From: Periplaneta americana
Lineage: Eukaryota; Arthropoda; Insecta; Blattodea; Blattidae
Assembly (NCBI RefSeq): GCF_040183065.1
Contig: NC_091131.1
Span: 98,828,330 to 98,892,329 of the forward strand
Length of the DNA: 64,000 bases
Reading direction: 5' to 3'
The notes under the pieces are model-generated. The model ran no database searches and had not been told where the DNA came from. It saw nothing but the letters and a program-made list of their open reading frames with translations. The position numbers and the translations under genes were made by a program. This document shows, in pieces, positions 32,426 to 43,812 of the stretch (positions within the stretch are counted from its first letter, which is position 1; every line of letters starts with the position of its first letter).

Positions 32426-33488
32426 CAACAGTTGTGGTGCAAGTCTTGGAAATCTCTCCTCAGATGGTAGATTTATTTGACATTATTGTTGATACATAAA
32501 ATTCCCGTTGCTCCAGATTTTCATGGCAATGCGAGTCCTTCTTCTTTGACAGTTTTATTAAGATTTATAAACTACTGTAACTTCATTATTGAACATGCTT
32601 CTCCAGTTCCACAAGTGGTGAAACTTCTCGGCGATGAAGCCAGCTTCGCACAATACAACGACCCAGGATAATATAGAAATATATACCCAGTCCTATGCGA
32701 CACGACAGAAATAAATCACCACTTCCCTGCCGGGCGTTACCCGAAGTCCACTTGGATTACGGTCAGACGCGCTATCACTTGACTGCGACGAAGTGATTCT
32801 TAAGCATAAAGGACACTAGGCATGCTTCTATACCCTCTGGTTTCACTAGCTTTGTGTTCATTATTCAACTCACAAAATAATTATAAATGTTGGCATGCAG
32901 TCCCTATATTTTTTTTACATTTCTGGTGGCAACCTTTATTTCGCACACGGCAGCAATACAAATGCTCACTGCTAACGTAATTACATTACTGTTTCCCCTC
33001 AGAACATGCACTGGGCACTGCGTATATGATGGCGGTTGGCATCCTTCTCTCATGTATATTATAGTTACATATTTCGAATTTTTACTATTATTTTGTTTTT
33101 AATATGAAACAATAATTATATCCAACTGCACAAGAACAAATCATGAAATTTCCAACGCGTGAATTTTATTTTCTCCATTCATGTTATATTCAAAACATTA
33201 ATAACCACAACATGCAGTCCTTTGTATTTACTAGTAATTATCAAACTTGGATCAAGACGTCCGAGTACTTCCATCGATAGAGATGTTCAAACATTAAACG
33301 TTTCGAAGCTAGTACGTAGTGACCCCATCATCAGGGTATTCAAGAACATGAAAACCTATCTGTTGAATTCGTCATGAAGATATTCTCTCTATCATTACAT
33401 AAAATGCAACCAGGGGTGGATATACGGTGGGTGAATTCACTTGCCTCTCTATCAGTTTTATGAAAACCTGAATTTTATTGCTTGCCCT
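32426..33488. other. Unassigned
   Basis: No gene or repeat family is recognised. Confidence 0.4.
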
Positions 33489-33489
33489 C

Positions 33490-33828
33490 GAAATTCACGA
33501 CGAAGTGAAGAGAAGCGACTAAAAGCATTTGGAATGTGGATATGGACAAGGATGGAGGATGTGAAATGGTCAGACAGAATAAGAAATGAAACTGTGTTGG
33601 AAAGAGTGGGTGAAGAAAGAATGATCCTGAAACTGATCAGGAAGAAAAAAAGGAATTGGCTGAGAAGAAACTGCCTATCGAAGGATGCACTAGAAGGAAG
33701 GAATGGTGAACGCAGAAGGAGATATCAGGTAATAGACATCAAGATATATGGATCATATACGGAGACTAAGATGTAGGCATTAAATAGCAAAGATTGGAGA
33801 ATGCTGGGTTTGGAGTGAAGGCAGTACA
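33490..33828 (+). mobile_element. LINE family C, 3' end fragment 3
   Basis: The + strand encodes RRSEEKRLKAFGMWIWTRME, VKWSDRIRNETVLERVGEER, ILKLIRKKKRNWLRRNCLSK and DIKIYGSYTETKM before a stop. The 3' UTR ends GGGTTTGGAGTGAAGGCAGT, followed directly by (ATGT)n. LINE C copies at 25765 and 29985 share all these blocks. Confidence 0.7.
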
Positions 33829-33921
33829 GTATGTATGTATGTATGTATGTATGTATGTATGTATGTATGTATGTATGTATGTATGTATGTATGTATGTAT
33901 GTATGTATGTATGTATGTATG
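33829..33921. repeat. (ATGT)n microsatellite between LINE C and SINE I tails
   Basis: About 23 perfect tetranucleotides. The 3' end of the + strand LINE C fragment and the 3' end of the minus-strand SINE I both abut it. Confidence 0.9.
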
Positions 33922-34136
33922 TTTTATTTAACGACGCTAGCAACTGCAGAGGTCATATCAGCGTCGCCTGTGTGCCGGAATTTTGTTCCGCAGGAGTTCG
34001 TTTACATGCCAGTAAATCTACTGACATGAGCCTGTCGCATTTAAGCACACTGGCCATCGACCTGGCCCGGGATTGAACCCGCAACCTCGGGCATAGAAGG
34101 CCAGCGCTATACCAACTGAGCCAAACAGGCCGACTA
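33922..34136 (-). mobile_element. tRNA-derived SINE I, copy 2
   Basis: Minus strand: GGTATAGCGCTGGCCTTC, B-box GCGGGTTCAATCCCGGG, TCGATGGCCAGTGTGCTTAA, CAGGAGTTCG inverted, and GCAGTTGCTAGCGTCGTTAA at the 3' end. It matches the complete copy at 16943-17178 over its full length, with (ACAT)n as its tail. Confidence 0.8.
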
Positions 34137-34957
34137 TATGTAGGCCTATGGATGTAAGTATGTATGTATGCATGTTTCAAGCATATATTTCCAAAGCTCC
34201 CTAGTGTGTAGTTTACAAGTCACCTAGTTGCTAGTCACTAGTGTGTAGTTTGGACTTGAGCTTTGAGATACGGCCTAAGTGTCGACCTCAATGACTGCAA
34301 GCAGCAATGATTTATCCTGAGGTTTCTGTACATACATTTTGTATTTTAAAATACCCCACATATCCTTGTAGTTTTCATTGCTGGACATTGCTCTTTCATG
34401 CTCAGACGTTTCTGTAATAATAGAGTCAATGAGGAAAAAATTCTTGGAATATTCCGTACTTATCACATTAAAACACGCGGCTTAAATTAACATGTATGGT
34501 TCGCAACTACTCGAAACCACAACCTTACCATTATTAAATGTGCACTGTAACCAAGTGAGCAAGTATATCTAGCAGAATGTTCTCTAGTGTATTTTTGATC
34601 CAATAATGGATACTGAGTTCATGGAATCGACAATGATTGTGCAATATTATTTAACTTATAAAGAATGCGCAGAGAGAGATAGAGACAGAATTGGGGCTAT
34701 AGAATGAAAGAATCGATATTGGTTACTTTGTACTAAATTCATGAAGGCTGCGATATTATGTAGAATATAAATGTATTGAATTAGTGTATACAGACACAGT
34801 AATTGTTCTGATGGAAAAAGCAAGTCTTTTTTCACATTTACTAATACAAAAAGTTCATAAATCGCGGAATTTGAAACACTTTTCTTTTCCACAGTATGTA
34901 TACAGGGTGTAAACGATACAAACTGCCAAAATTTTACAGAGAGTAAATATCGGTGTA
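34137..34957. other. Unassigned
   Basis: No gene is recognised. A TACAGGGTGTAAACGATAC string at 34902 resembles a mariner-type terminus, but no partner was found. Confidence 0.35.
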
Positions 34958-35064
34958 ATCGAGCGAGGTGGCTCCTGCGTTAAGCCAGGACTCGCATTCG
35001 GGAGGTCCGCGGTTCAAATCCCCGGACCGACTAACCTGACTCTTGTTTTTTTTTTTTTTTTGTA
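34958..35064 (+). mobile_element. tRNA-derived SINE IV head with poly-T tract
   Basis: AGCGAGGTGGCTCCTGCG (A-box-like) and GTCCGCGGTTCAAATCCCCGG (B-box) precede CTAACCTGACTCTTG and a T18 tract. The T tract would be a Pol III terminator or part of the SINE. The body downstream (35065-35515, ending in (AAT)n) may belong to it but has no second copy here. Confidence 0.5.
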
Positions 35065-35511
35065 GTTGTTCACACTTACTTAGACAAATTCAGGTTGGAA
35101 ATTTCATTTCCACGGTACATTTCCCTTCTTCCCTGTAGAAAAAGAATTTAGATTTCATATCATATCATTCATCTTCAACATCTCATTCCATAGGCATATT
35201 CAGACCATGATGCATGTGCTCGAAGACTTTCGCAGTATCCTCTCTAAGATTCCTTCCTTAAGAGCATTTCCGAGGGCGCTTCGACACCTTAGAAGGGCTC
35301 TCTGAATGGATCTTGTGCTGCTTGGTCATGCTGGTGGTAAGAACTTAAAGCGGAAGGATGTGGGGGAGCCCGTTGGGTGAGCGGATTTGGGGTCTCATCC
35401 GGCCGGTGGACTGGTGCACCTCATTCTCATTCATCCCATAACTCGGTGTGCACAATAGGCCACTGTCGAGCCGACATACCAAAGGGTTGTTCCTAACCCC
35501 TCCTAGCCACT
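35065..35511. other. Unassigned; possible retroelement 3' region
   Basis: Unique in this window. GC-richer text around 35340-35510 runs into an (AAT)n array, the pattern of a retroelement 3' end. Confidence 0.35.
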
Positions 35512-35512
35512 C

Positions 35513-35553
<41 letters not shown>
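35512..35553. repeat. (AAT)n microsatellite
   Basis: About 13 AAT units directly next to the 3' tail of the deleted RTE. Confidence 0.9.
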
Positions 35554-35561
35554 TAATATAA

Positions 35562-36372
35562 TTTACTTACTTACAAATGGCTTTTAAGGGATCCGGAAAT
35601 TAATTGCTGTTCTCACATAAGCCCGCCATCAGTCCTATCCTGAGCAAGATTAATCCAGTCTCTACCATCATATCCCACCTTCCTCAAATCTATTTTTGTA
35701 TTATCCTCCAATCTACGTCTCGGCCTCCCCAAAGGATTAATTCCTCATAGAAGCTATCCTTTATATGGCCGTCTTTCTCTTCTGTAGGGGTGTGAGCGTT
35801 TATAACTATCATATCGCACCATCTACCCTTAAGTACTAAATACGATAGCCTGTCATTCATAAATTCGACCTTTTTATGCTAATTTTGTTCTTTTATGAAT
35901 AAAGAACATTGTTCCTAATTGATGATTATTATTTCCTTCCCCATAATACAAGTAATCTCTTATTTGTGATATTCCATTTCCATCTAACTTAACCTCCTGT
36001 ACTCCCACAAAGTCTATTCTATATCTAGCTAGTTCTTTTGTCTCTAATGTTACCGCTCCTGTTCTATATAAACTTGTTACATTCCAAATACCAAATCTCA
36101 TAATCTTATTCCTTTGCTGTAGTCGTGCCAGAGAATCAGTCTTATTCCGAGGCTGATGTTGTGGTTTCGTAAAAAACTGTTTTTTTACAATGATGGGTTG
36201 ACGGCCCTTTGCCCAACCCCCAAGCTGGAGGACCATCCCTTATCGGCTGTCCGCGACTGCTTAATTAATATATTCACAGCTAACCTCCATATCTGGAGGC
36301 CGTCTTCTTTATCCGCAACCAGAGGATGCGCCATGCCGTGGTGATAACGACCCAAAACACATAGAGGTGTAT
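35562..36372 (-). mobile_element. RTE-like LINE (family A), copy 3: endonuclease kept, RT deleted
   Basis: The minus strand begins with a 5' UTR (about 36372-36240), then an ORF (36236-35874) with GIWNVTSLYRTGA, ELARYRIDFVGVQEVKLDG and NNNHQLGTMFFIHKR. This is the APE-type endonuclease, with the metal-binding Asn (GIWN) and Glu (VQE) visible. Translation continues after a stop/frame change as VEFMNDRLSYLVLKGRWC, MIVINAHTPTEEK and DSFYEEL. At about 35737 it jumps to the C-terminal tail seen in other copies (WRLEDNT...ARINL region, then the GTAA tail at 35562). Thus all of the RT and the end of the endonuclease are deleted. Confidence 0.75.
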
Positions 36373-36399
36373 AATAACAACAATAACAACAACAACAAC

Positions 36400-36444
<45 letters not shown>
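36373..36444. repeat. (AAC)n/(AAT)n microsatellite
   Basis: Five AAC-type units followed by about 16 AAT units, immediately 5' of the RTE 5' end. Confidence 0.9.
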
Positions 36445-36445
<1 letters not shown>

Positions 36446-36720
36446 CTACATATCGGTGCGCCGAACAAAATGGCTAGTGAAATTTAATTATTTCTTATAA
36501 CTCTATTTTTATTTTGTAAAATAGGCTACTGTGTTTTTAAGATTGATAGGAGTGTAACTGTTTGTTTACAATTCGACTGAACGTAAACGATCTTGCCAAT
36601 GACTTTGCGTCCAACACATAGCCCTGCCAATACCACAACAGAATAACAAACGACTGCTTCAGAGTAAGTGTCGAGCAAAGTAAATAATGATTATTCTCTT
36701 TTTCAAAACCGTTATATATT

Positions 36721-37694
36721 ACAGAATGTACAATTTATCTTCTGCACCTATTATAACTTTTTTATTTGGATAGGTATTGGAATTTTTGTTTTTGAGAGTT
36801 ATGTTAGAACGTGGGGCTAATATGAATGTAGAGATTTGGTGCATGTAACTATATTATGGTACAAGATACACGTGACGTCATCAATTTTTCAAATAGCACT
36901 ACATACTTCAATCATGTTACATTCATTACATACATTAAGACGAGTTCAAAAATGTATCACAATGTCACCTTCCCAATCAATAACGACAAAAAATTAGAAA
37001 TGAATGCCATCAGAATGTGCCGTTTGTTGTGATGCCCCATTCATCTTGTGCATTAACTTACACAAAACGAAAGACGATTGACGTCCGGTACACGTCGTGT
37101 GTTGTGTTTGCTATCTTAACATGTAAAGAAACCACAACAACTGTCGACGCCACAATCCACGTACAGTGGCCTGCACGTTCTCCGGACCTGTCGCCACTGG
37201 ACTTCTTCCTGTGGGAACTGTAAAGAACAGTGTGGACCAGAACATTCTGACAACACCAGACGACATGCAGCAACGCATTCGACAGGCTTGTGTGTCCATT
37301 CTGCCAGCAACATGCCGGGCAGTCATATGCCTTCGGATGTGCATTAATGTGAATGGTCACCATTTTGAACATCTTATGTGACTTTCAATGCATGACATTA
37401 TCACATTGGAAGTACGTTTTCGTTTCGTTTTGTTGTTATTGCTTAAGAAGGTGACATTGTGATACATTTTTGAACACGTCTTAATGTGTGTAATCAATGT
37501 AACATGATTAAAGTATGGAGTGCTATTTGAAAAATTGATGACGTCACGTGTATCTTGTACCATAATGTAGTTACATGCACCAAATTTCCACACTCACGTT
37601 AGCCCCTCGTTCTAACATAACGCTCAGAAACAAAAATTCCAATACCAATCCAAACAAAAAAGTTATAATAGGTGCACAAGATAAATGGGACAAC

Positions 37695-37699
<5 letters not shown>
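36721..37699 (+). mobile_element. Long-TIR mariner-like (DDE_3) element
   Basis: Inverted repeats of about 260 bp occupy 36721-36985 and 37430-37699. Examples are ACACGTGACGTCATCAATTT and, inverted, AAATTGATGACGTCACGTGT; the outermost TATCTTSTGCACCTATTATA is shared by both ends. The right end is ACAACCTGT beside a (TA)n array and the left is ATTACAGAATG, consistent with a TA target. The interior + strand encodes HVQWPARSPDLSPLDFFLW, then after a frame change TVKNSVDQNILTTPDDMQQR, IRQACVSILPATCRAV and GHHFEHLM with a stop at about 37380. This is the last third of an IS630/mariner-like transposase containing the third acidic residue; the first two-thirds are deleted. Confidence 0.75.

Positions 37700-37742
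<43 letters not shown>
37698..37742. repeat. (TA)n microsatellite
   Basis: About 22 TA units at the right end of the long-TIR element, a natural target for a TA-inserting transposon. Confidence 0.9.
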
Positions 37743-37746
<4 letters not shown>

Positions 37747-39490
37747 GCACTACATCCAGTGAACTCGAGTTAAATTCTCGTCTGGAAAGTAAAAATTTTA
37801 CCGCCTTTCATTCTGAATTGTGTGAATACTTATCGTTATCGGTTATACATTACCATACGGGACGTCTTAGAACCACGCTGACAAGACCAGACATTTACGA
37901 TACGCTTCTTAAGAATATTAAACGTTCATTCATTATTTAAACTGAGTGACAACGAAGCCAGCATTACCACAAAGGTATAAGGAGTTCAGCAATCATATAA
38001 AAACAAAAGATGCATGTTGGAACCAAGGAAAACATGACAAAGTGATGAAAACCGTCAGTAGCCTTTGATGGCTACTACAGCTGGAATCTGTATCGGCGTG
38101 GCAAGTGACTAGGCAATACGCGGAAACACTGCCGACATTTCGTTTCAAAGGATAGAAGAAATAAAGACTTAAAACAAAGAGCTTGAATGAATTACCGCAA
38201 GTAATGCGTCCTGACACCGTGGAAAGTTTAGTAACAATTAAATATTTTGTTTATTAATATATTAGAGCATGCTTTGAATTTATTAATATTTTTACATTTA
38301 TAAAAAATTACGCATTTTTGCGCGTATTTTATACGTCGTTTGGAAATAAATTTTTTACACATAATATTCCAACCCTGTTCGTTACGCATAGCTCGTTCCG
38401 ACGACTGGTCAGCAGTGATCATATTGGGAATCGGCTCGTTCCTTGGACGCCCAGTAGCCTAGTTAGGCCTATCATAGTCTCTTTCAAGGGCTTGGGGAAT
38501 ATTCGTATGTAGAAAGAAAAGACTATTGTTACTTAACAAGAAATCATATTGATCATTTTCAAGGATATCATATTGCAGATTCCACATCACAAGAATTCGA
38601 ACAAGTAAACGTCGAGTATGGAATTTCACTACACACAGAAGAGCAGAGATTATGCCCCAGAGAAGTGGAGAAAACTATTCATGTAATCAGATTTGAAGGG
38701 TCATAATTCAGACCTCGGCATACCACAGAAAGAAAAATTTTATTGCCTCTAAAATATATGACGTTCAAAAGATTCTATCTCTTCTCGCCAATTGAAAGGA
38801 GACAGTCTGTGGAAGTTGTTTAGTAGGCATTTCCTTCCTGTAAAATAAACCTTTCTCAGAGGAGTTCAATGTTAACACATCATAAAATCTTCCATTCTCT
38901 TTGTACATTCATAAGAAGTATCTACTTTGACTATATGGGATTCTAAAATGATTTCATACTGCAAAGCTGTGAAATTTTTATAACATTGTCTCCCGACTTT
39001 AGATAGAAAAAACTGAAGAATCCAATGTTTACATGACTTTTCTTTCGTATTTGTTGGTAAGTTCCAGAGCGTCGATGTTTCAAGGCGGAGATTTTGGTTC
39101 AAATTCCGACAATGCCAAATTGAATCCTATTTTCGAATGAAAAAAATTGAAGTGTTCTTGCTTCTTCTGCAAGAATTTTACCTTCTTATTGATATTCTAC
39201 GTCTTAATCTCTAGATTTTGGTCTTTCTTTCTCTCTCTCTTATGGAGGGCATTCCTAACCGTGTGGTCACTAGTTCTGCTATTACGCTTACTACCACAAC
39301 CACCTTCACTGCGATTCCTGCCACAGACACCATCATTATCACATTTCCGCCGCTGCAGCTGCTTTTGAACAGACAGACCTAAACACTATTCTGAACTTCT
39401 GTGGCTACTAGACGATGACAAGGTGAAAATGTACTGAAGTTGGAAAGAGTGTTATTCCGGATACCTAACTTAATAGTACAGGACGTCATA
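37743..39490. other. Unassigned
   Basis: No gene or repeat family is recognised. The ORFs here are short and without domains. Confidence 0.4.
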
Positions 39491-39766
39491 TTAACACTAG
39501 AAATATTGGATATGGTGAGATACCTAGGAAGACTGAGGGGGTCATTTTGACCCCTTGTTTTATATTGCCTTAATATGCACGGACATATGATTTGGTTGTG
39601 TAATATGCAATGCAATGCATTAACAATATATTTTTAAGCATCATAATGATGGCTATTTACAACAGACGTACAGTTAGTATATAAATGCAATAGATAGCAC
39701 AAAACAGCAAAATTCTAAATATTATAGTATTAAAGATTAAAGTTATTGTCTTTCTTTTAGTAAGTA

Positions 39767-41437
39767 CAATAAAATCCCTCGTGTCCGGCACCCAAATAAC
39801 CGGCAATACTAAAACAACGGCACTTTTGGCTAGGCCAAAAAAGTCATTCATGCGAAAGAGAAGAGTCTGACGAAGATGTGAGTGGTTTTCGTAAATCGCA
39901 TATGCCGCATCACTGTTCATGCATGAAAACATAGACAAAAAAAAAACGTTATGTTCCTGGAGTAGAGGGTAGCATCGGTAAGCTATCACTTGGACATTGC
40001 AAACAATACGCAGAAACGATATCTTTCAATTTAATACTTGAACTCACCCGTTCCGAAGGGGTGTTGGATGGGTCTAAATAGGAAAGTGTGAAATTCTCTG
40101 TTCCTACAGCGCATAATAATTTCATTCGAGTGATGGATAGTAGCATGGCTATTATCACTAAGCGCTGCTGTTGCACAATGGATTCCGCGGAATGCAAGCG
40201 AAATGTTCTTACGCTCAAATCATCGAGCGCTACTTCAGTTCCGACGTTGGCTACACTGATCTTCACGTCACATGACTCATATGACCGCCATTTAAAATTG
40301 CCATAAGGTTACGAAAGCTTTTAGTACTTTTTACCAGTGGCGTAGCGTCAATGTAAGCTAAAAAGCTTAGCTTCCCCAGTTAATAATAATTTCATAATAA
40401 ACCTGCAGTTTATGGAGAAAATTATTTATTAATTTTAATAGAATTTATATTTACGCGTTAAATATTGTGATGCGGCAGCTCAGGATTATTTGTGATGCAG
40501 CAGTAAACAAGAAGCCTGCACGCACCAGCTTCCAAGCAGACCGGTTTCTTCTGTGTAATCCACCCCGCAGATTTTCTATCCCTTTTAAACTACCCTAGTC
40601 GCAAGGCTCGAAAAGAAGCTAGCTTTGACATTGAAAATAAGTAGTTTTCGAATTTTCCCTATTCGTCAGTTGTGTTCAGTTGAAGTGTTAGTGTGCATTG
40701 TGGCTGATATAATAAATAATTAGCGAAATAACAGTTCCTGACACTAATTTACTTGAATTTTTTTAGGACAATTGTATTATCAAGGCTGACTTACGAACAA
40801 AGGTGTGATTTAAAAAACAAATGACCGACTCCCTTGCTGTCAATGAAGGACACAACCAAAAGACAGACGCATACTTACGTAATTATACTAATATTGTGAT
40901 TTCTCTAAGTATGACAGGGAGTGAGCTAATGTTATACGTATACGTGTCCATTTGTTAAGAGATATGTGTAAACCGTGAAATCGTATTTTATTACGTCTCA
41001 TTTGAGGTCATGCCTTATTGGTGTTAATTACGATGTTCCAACCAATCTTCGACTGCTGACTTGACATTGACTACTATTTATTTTAAGACTGTATTTTTGT
41101 AATACGTTTTCTCATATTGCATGAAAGACAACTTGAGTTAGCTTCCCCTGCTCAAAATTTCATGCTACGCCACTGCTTTTTACACTATAATGTATTACTG
41201 TTTTACAATAATTAATTATGAACTGATGACTGTACATTACCGTATTCAGTACTAAAAATAAACATTGTACGTATTTCAAAACTTTATTTTAATTATCTAT
41301 ATTAAAATTACTAAATTTCAACATGGAAAAAAAAATGTTTGTGCAATACAGTGTGTTTTTAGATAACCTATTAATGTATTTTCCAGTTATCCGTCACTGC
41401 TTTGTCCCACAGTTGCCGGATACGAGGAATTCTACCG
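39767..41437. mobile_element. pogo/Tigger-like element nested in the piggyBac-like element
   Basis: TA at 39765-39766 and 41438-41439 flanks inverted ends CAATAAAATCCCTCGTGTCC (left) and GGATACGAGGAATTCTACCG (right), both running into CGGC and CCGG. CAGTARAATCCYTCGTATCCGG-type ends are typical of pogo/Tigger elements. No transposase domain is clear; the hAT at 40335-41175 lies inside. Confidence 0.6.
40335..41175. mobile_element. hAT element nested inside the pogo-like element
   Basis: Ends are CAGTGGCGTAGCGTC (40335) and, inverted, ATGCTACGCCACTG (ending 41175). Just inside, GCTTAGCTTCCCCAG on the left and its inverse-like TTAGCTTCCCCTGC on the right show a further similarity. The flanking 8-bp duplication CTTTTTAC is exact (40327-40334 and 41176-41183). 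841 bp, non-coding. Confidence 0.85.
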
Positions 41438-42117
41438 TAATATTTTCGTTAATAATATTTTTTTCCAACATTTGTAAGAACTATTCTCAACTATTGAAGT
41501 ACAGTCACTAAAAGTATAATAGTATTTAGGAATTTTATTTTTTGGAACATTCTCTTATCACAACACACAAGTCGCTTCTTTTCACACTTTCCACAGACGG
41601 GATGAGTGCATTTTGCACATACCATCACAGTTTTATGTATTTTACGTATGAAAGCATAGGATTGAGTCCAAAACTAGTCATTAATTTAATAATATTACAC
41701 TTCATTACTGATAATTACATCTCAAGTCTGATTTCATGTACTATATATATAGTTAGCGATGTACGCAATGGAGGGGGAAAGGAATTGGCCATCCTACCCC
41801 ATTATCTCCTGACTTAGTTGCTTGACGAGTGATATTGGTGTCACTTGTGATGTTCAGACCAGTCTTCGGGCTGCTGACTTTACATATATACTGGTAATAT
41901 CGACGGGTATTAATTTGACCCCTCAGTCTTTCTAGGTATTCCTCTTAATATCTCCATTTCTATAAAAGTTGGAACTCCAGATTTCAGGTGAACAATATCT
42001 TGGTAAAATTAAGAAATGTCATAGAGCCACAATTGGAAAAGATCAATAGCATAGGAGTAATGAGCTCATAAATATTGAAAGGGGGTCAAAATGACCCCTC
42101 CGTCTTTCTAGTGTTAA

Positions 42118-42640
42118 CAATACTATTAGCAACTTTGCAGTTGGCAGAATCGGAATATGAGAACGTGGATTCAATGCAACGCTAATGCTACGTTTTAGCT
42201 TAGTGTATAAGTCACTATGTCCAATGTGTGCATTATAAATTTACATGATGGCATGCACTGGTCCCACAGTCTAGCTGGTGTGTACATCTGTCGAAATTGC
42301 TATATAATTCGGAAACAGAATTATTATAAGCTCAACGATGTGTGTATATTATTGCAAGCTGCAATATAATGATTATGTCAGCTGATAGACACATTGTCAC
42401 ACAGTCCACGCTTCATGCCTCTATACACACCAGGATCACCATATCCCGCACAGTGATGTATGATCTCTGGTCAGGTTAGCCATCAAGAGAAATTCAACAA
42501 GACTGTGAAAATGTCCACAGATAGCAAATTGATAGTGTGTTCAACATGGATAGCGTAACACTGAATGATAAGGATACGTTCAGATTCCCTTAATAACAAA
42601 TAAAGAAAGTCAAGAAATCTCCTGTTGAAATAATGCAAGA
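42118..42640. other. Unassigned
   Basis: No gene is recognised. Confidence 0.4.
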
Positions 42641-42641
<1 letters not shown>

Positions 42642-42677
<36 letters not shown>

Positions 42678-42712
42678 GCTATTATTATTATTATCATCAT
42701 CATTACCATCAT
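42642..42712. repeat. (ATT)n microsatellite
   Basis: About 22 imperfect ATT/ATC units. Confidence 0.9.
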
Positions 42713-42840
42713 TACAAGCCATGAAGGCTTTCCCTGCGAAACACATAATGTTATGCTATATTACTCTATCCAAATATTTTTCCAATTAATTATATCTATT
42801 GTTGTTCCCTATATTGTCTAAGTATCTTATACGCATTCTT

Positions 42841-43812
42841 CTCTGGAGCTACGAAATGAGAAGTAGAAGAAGAGCTTTAATCCCTTTTCTTAATGCAGCA
42901 CGAAGAAATGGACAATTCGCGAAATGTATGAAGAACAAAATTAAGTTAAACAATTTGGTTTTTAGCGTAGAGGAGTATCTAGTAATGTTAAAGGAACCGA
43001 TTGTAGGCTCAGATGAAAAGGAAAGGAACAGAAAAATGTTAAAGAAAAACTCAAGAATATCGTACCTAAAGGCGAGGTTAGTGACACAAGTGTGGAGAGT
43101 GTACGCGAGGCAAATGTAAAAGTGTTGAACTCAGCGAAATTTTCCGGAAAACAGCCAGTGACGTCATCTGAAGAAGAAACAAGAGTGACGCGAACTGGTA
43201 GTCAAGCAAGCACAGCAGAACAAGACCTCAGTGCAAGCAAATGGAAATAGTGGACATCAGATGGGAGCAATTCCGAAGCGGGTGAAGGAACTAAGATCTA
43301 AATCGAGGCTGATGATAAGTAGAGTAACGCAAGTAGGAGATAGTTCAGAGAGCAGTGATGAAGGAAGAGGGGAAAACAAGGTGAAAAAACAGTATGACTT
43401 AAGGAAATGGTGTGGAGGGGAAATAAATCGTGAGAAAAGAAAACTAAGACATAAATAAAGTAGCAATGTGGAAAAGTTAGCAGTGAAAAGTGCAAATAGT
43501 TAGAGATGTGAAGTGAGGGGAAATGTGTCATACATGAGGGGGGTCAAGAATTAGAAGTATAGTATTTATGGTATAATAATGGGTTAGGAGAAAAGTAGTG
43601 GAATAATTGATGACAGACAAGTAAAGACTACTGGAAGAATTGCAATAATAAATTAAAAATAAGTTATGATCTAAATGACTTGTACGAGAGGCGTTGTAAA
43701 ATGGGGAGTCGGCACTGTATACTAATAATGTGAAGTGCCGCCTCACCAAAATGTATATTGCTTAAAGACAACTATATACAATCAATCATTCATTCATTCA
43801 TTCATTCATTCA
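42841..43812 (+). mobile_element. ORF1-only retroelement copy with (ATTC)n tail
   Basis: The + strand encodes WSYEMRSRRRALIPFLNAAR, KCMKNKIKLNNLVFSVEEY and KEPIVGSDEKERNRK. After frame changes it gives AIPKRVKELRSKSRL, SSESSDEGRGENKVKKQYDL and NREKRKLRHK with a stop at about 43456. The first part matches the ORF1 remnant at 27405-27600. The rest is a basic/acidic low-complexity tail. A 330-bp 3' UTR ends in (ATTC)6 (43786-43812). No endonuclease or RT follows, so this copy is an ORF1 plus 3' UTR unit. Confidence 0.55.

Larger units (their letters stand above)
39495..42113. mobile_element. piggyBac-like element (outermost of a three-level nest)
   Basis: TTAA at 39491-39494 and 42114-42117 brackets termini CACTAGAAATATTGG and, inverted, CGTCTTTCTAGTG. 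Subterminal inverted blocks follow: ACCTAGGAAGACTGAGGGG and GTCATTTTGACCCC on the left, with their inverses at 41915-41940 and 42085-42105 on the right. TTAA target and CAC/CCC-type ends fit piggyBac. The coding part is gone; most of the 2.6 kb is the pogo-like insertion at 39767-41437. Confidence 0.6.

Noticed and set aside
34958-35064. Functional tRNA genes at this and the other tRNA-like loci
   Set aside because: A- and B-boxes are present, but acceptor and anticodon stems do not pair and the sequences continue into SINE bodies.
22518-36468. CRISPR-like arrays
   Set aside because: The regularly repeated segments are simple microsatellites or minisatellites without unique spacers, and the genome is eukaryotic.
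37058-37372. 104-residue minus ORF
   Set aside because: Antisense of the mariner-like transposase remnant on the + strand.
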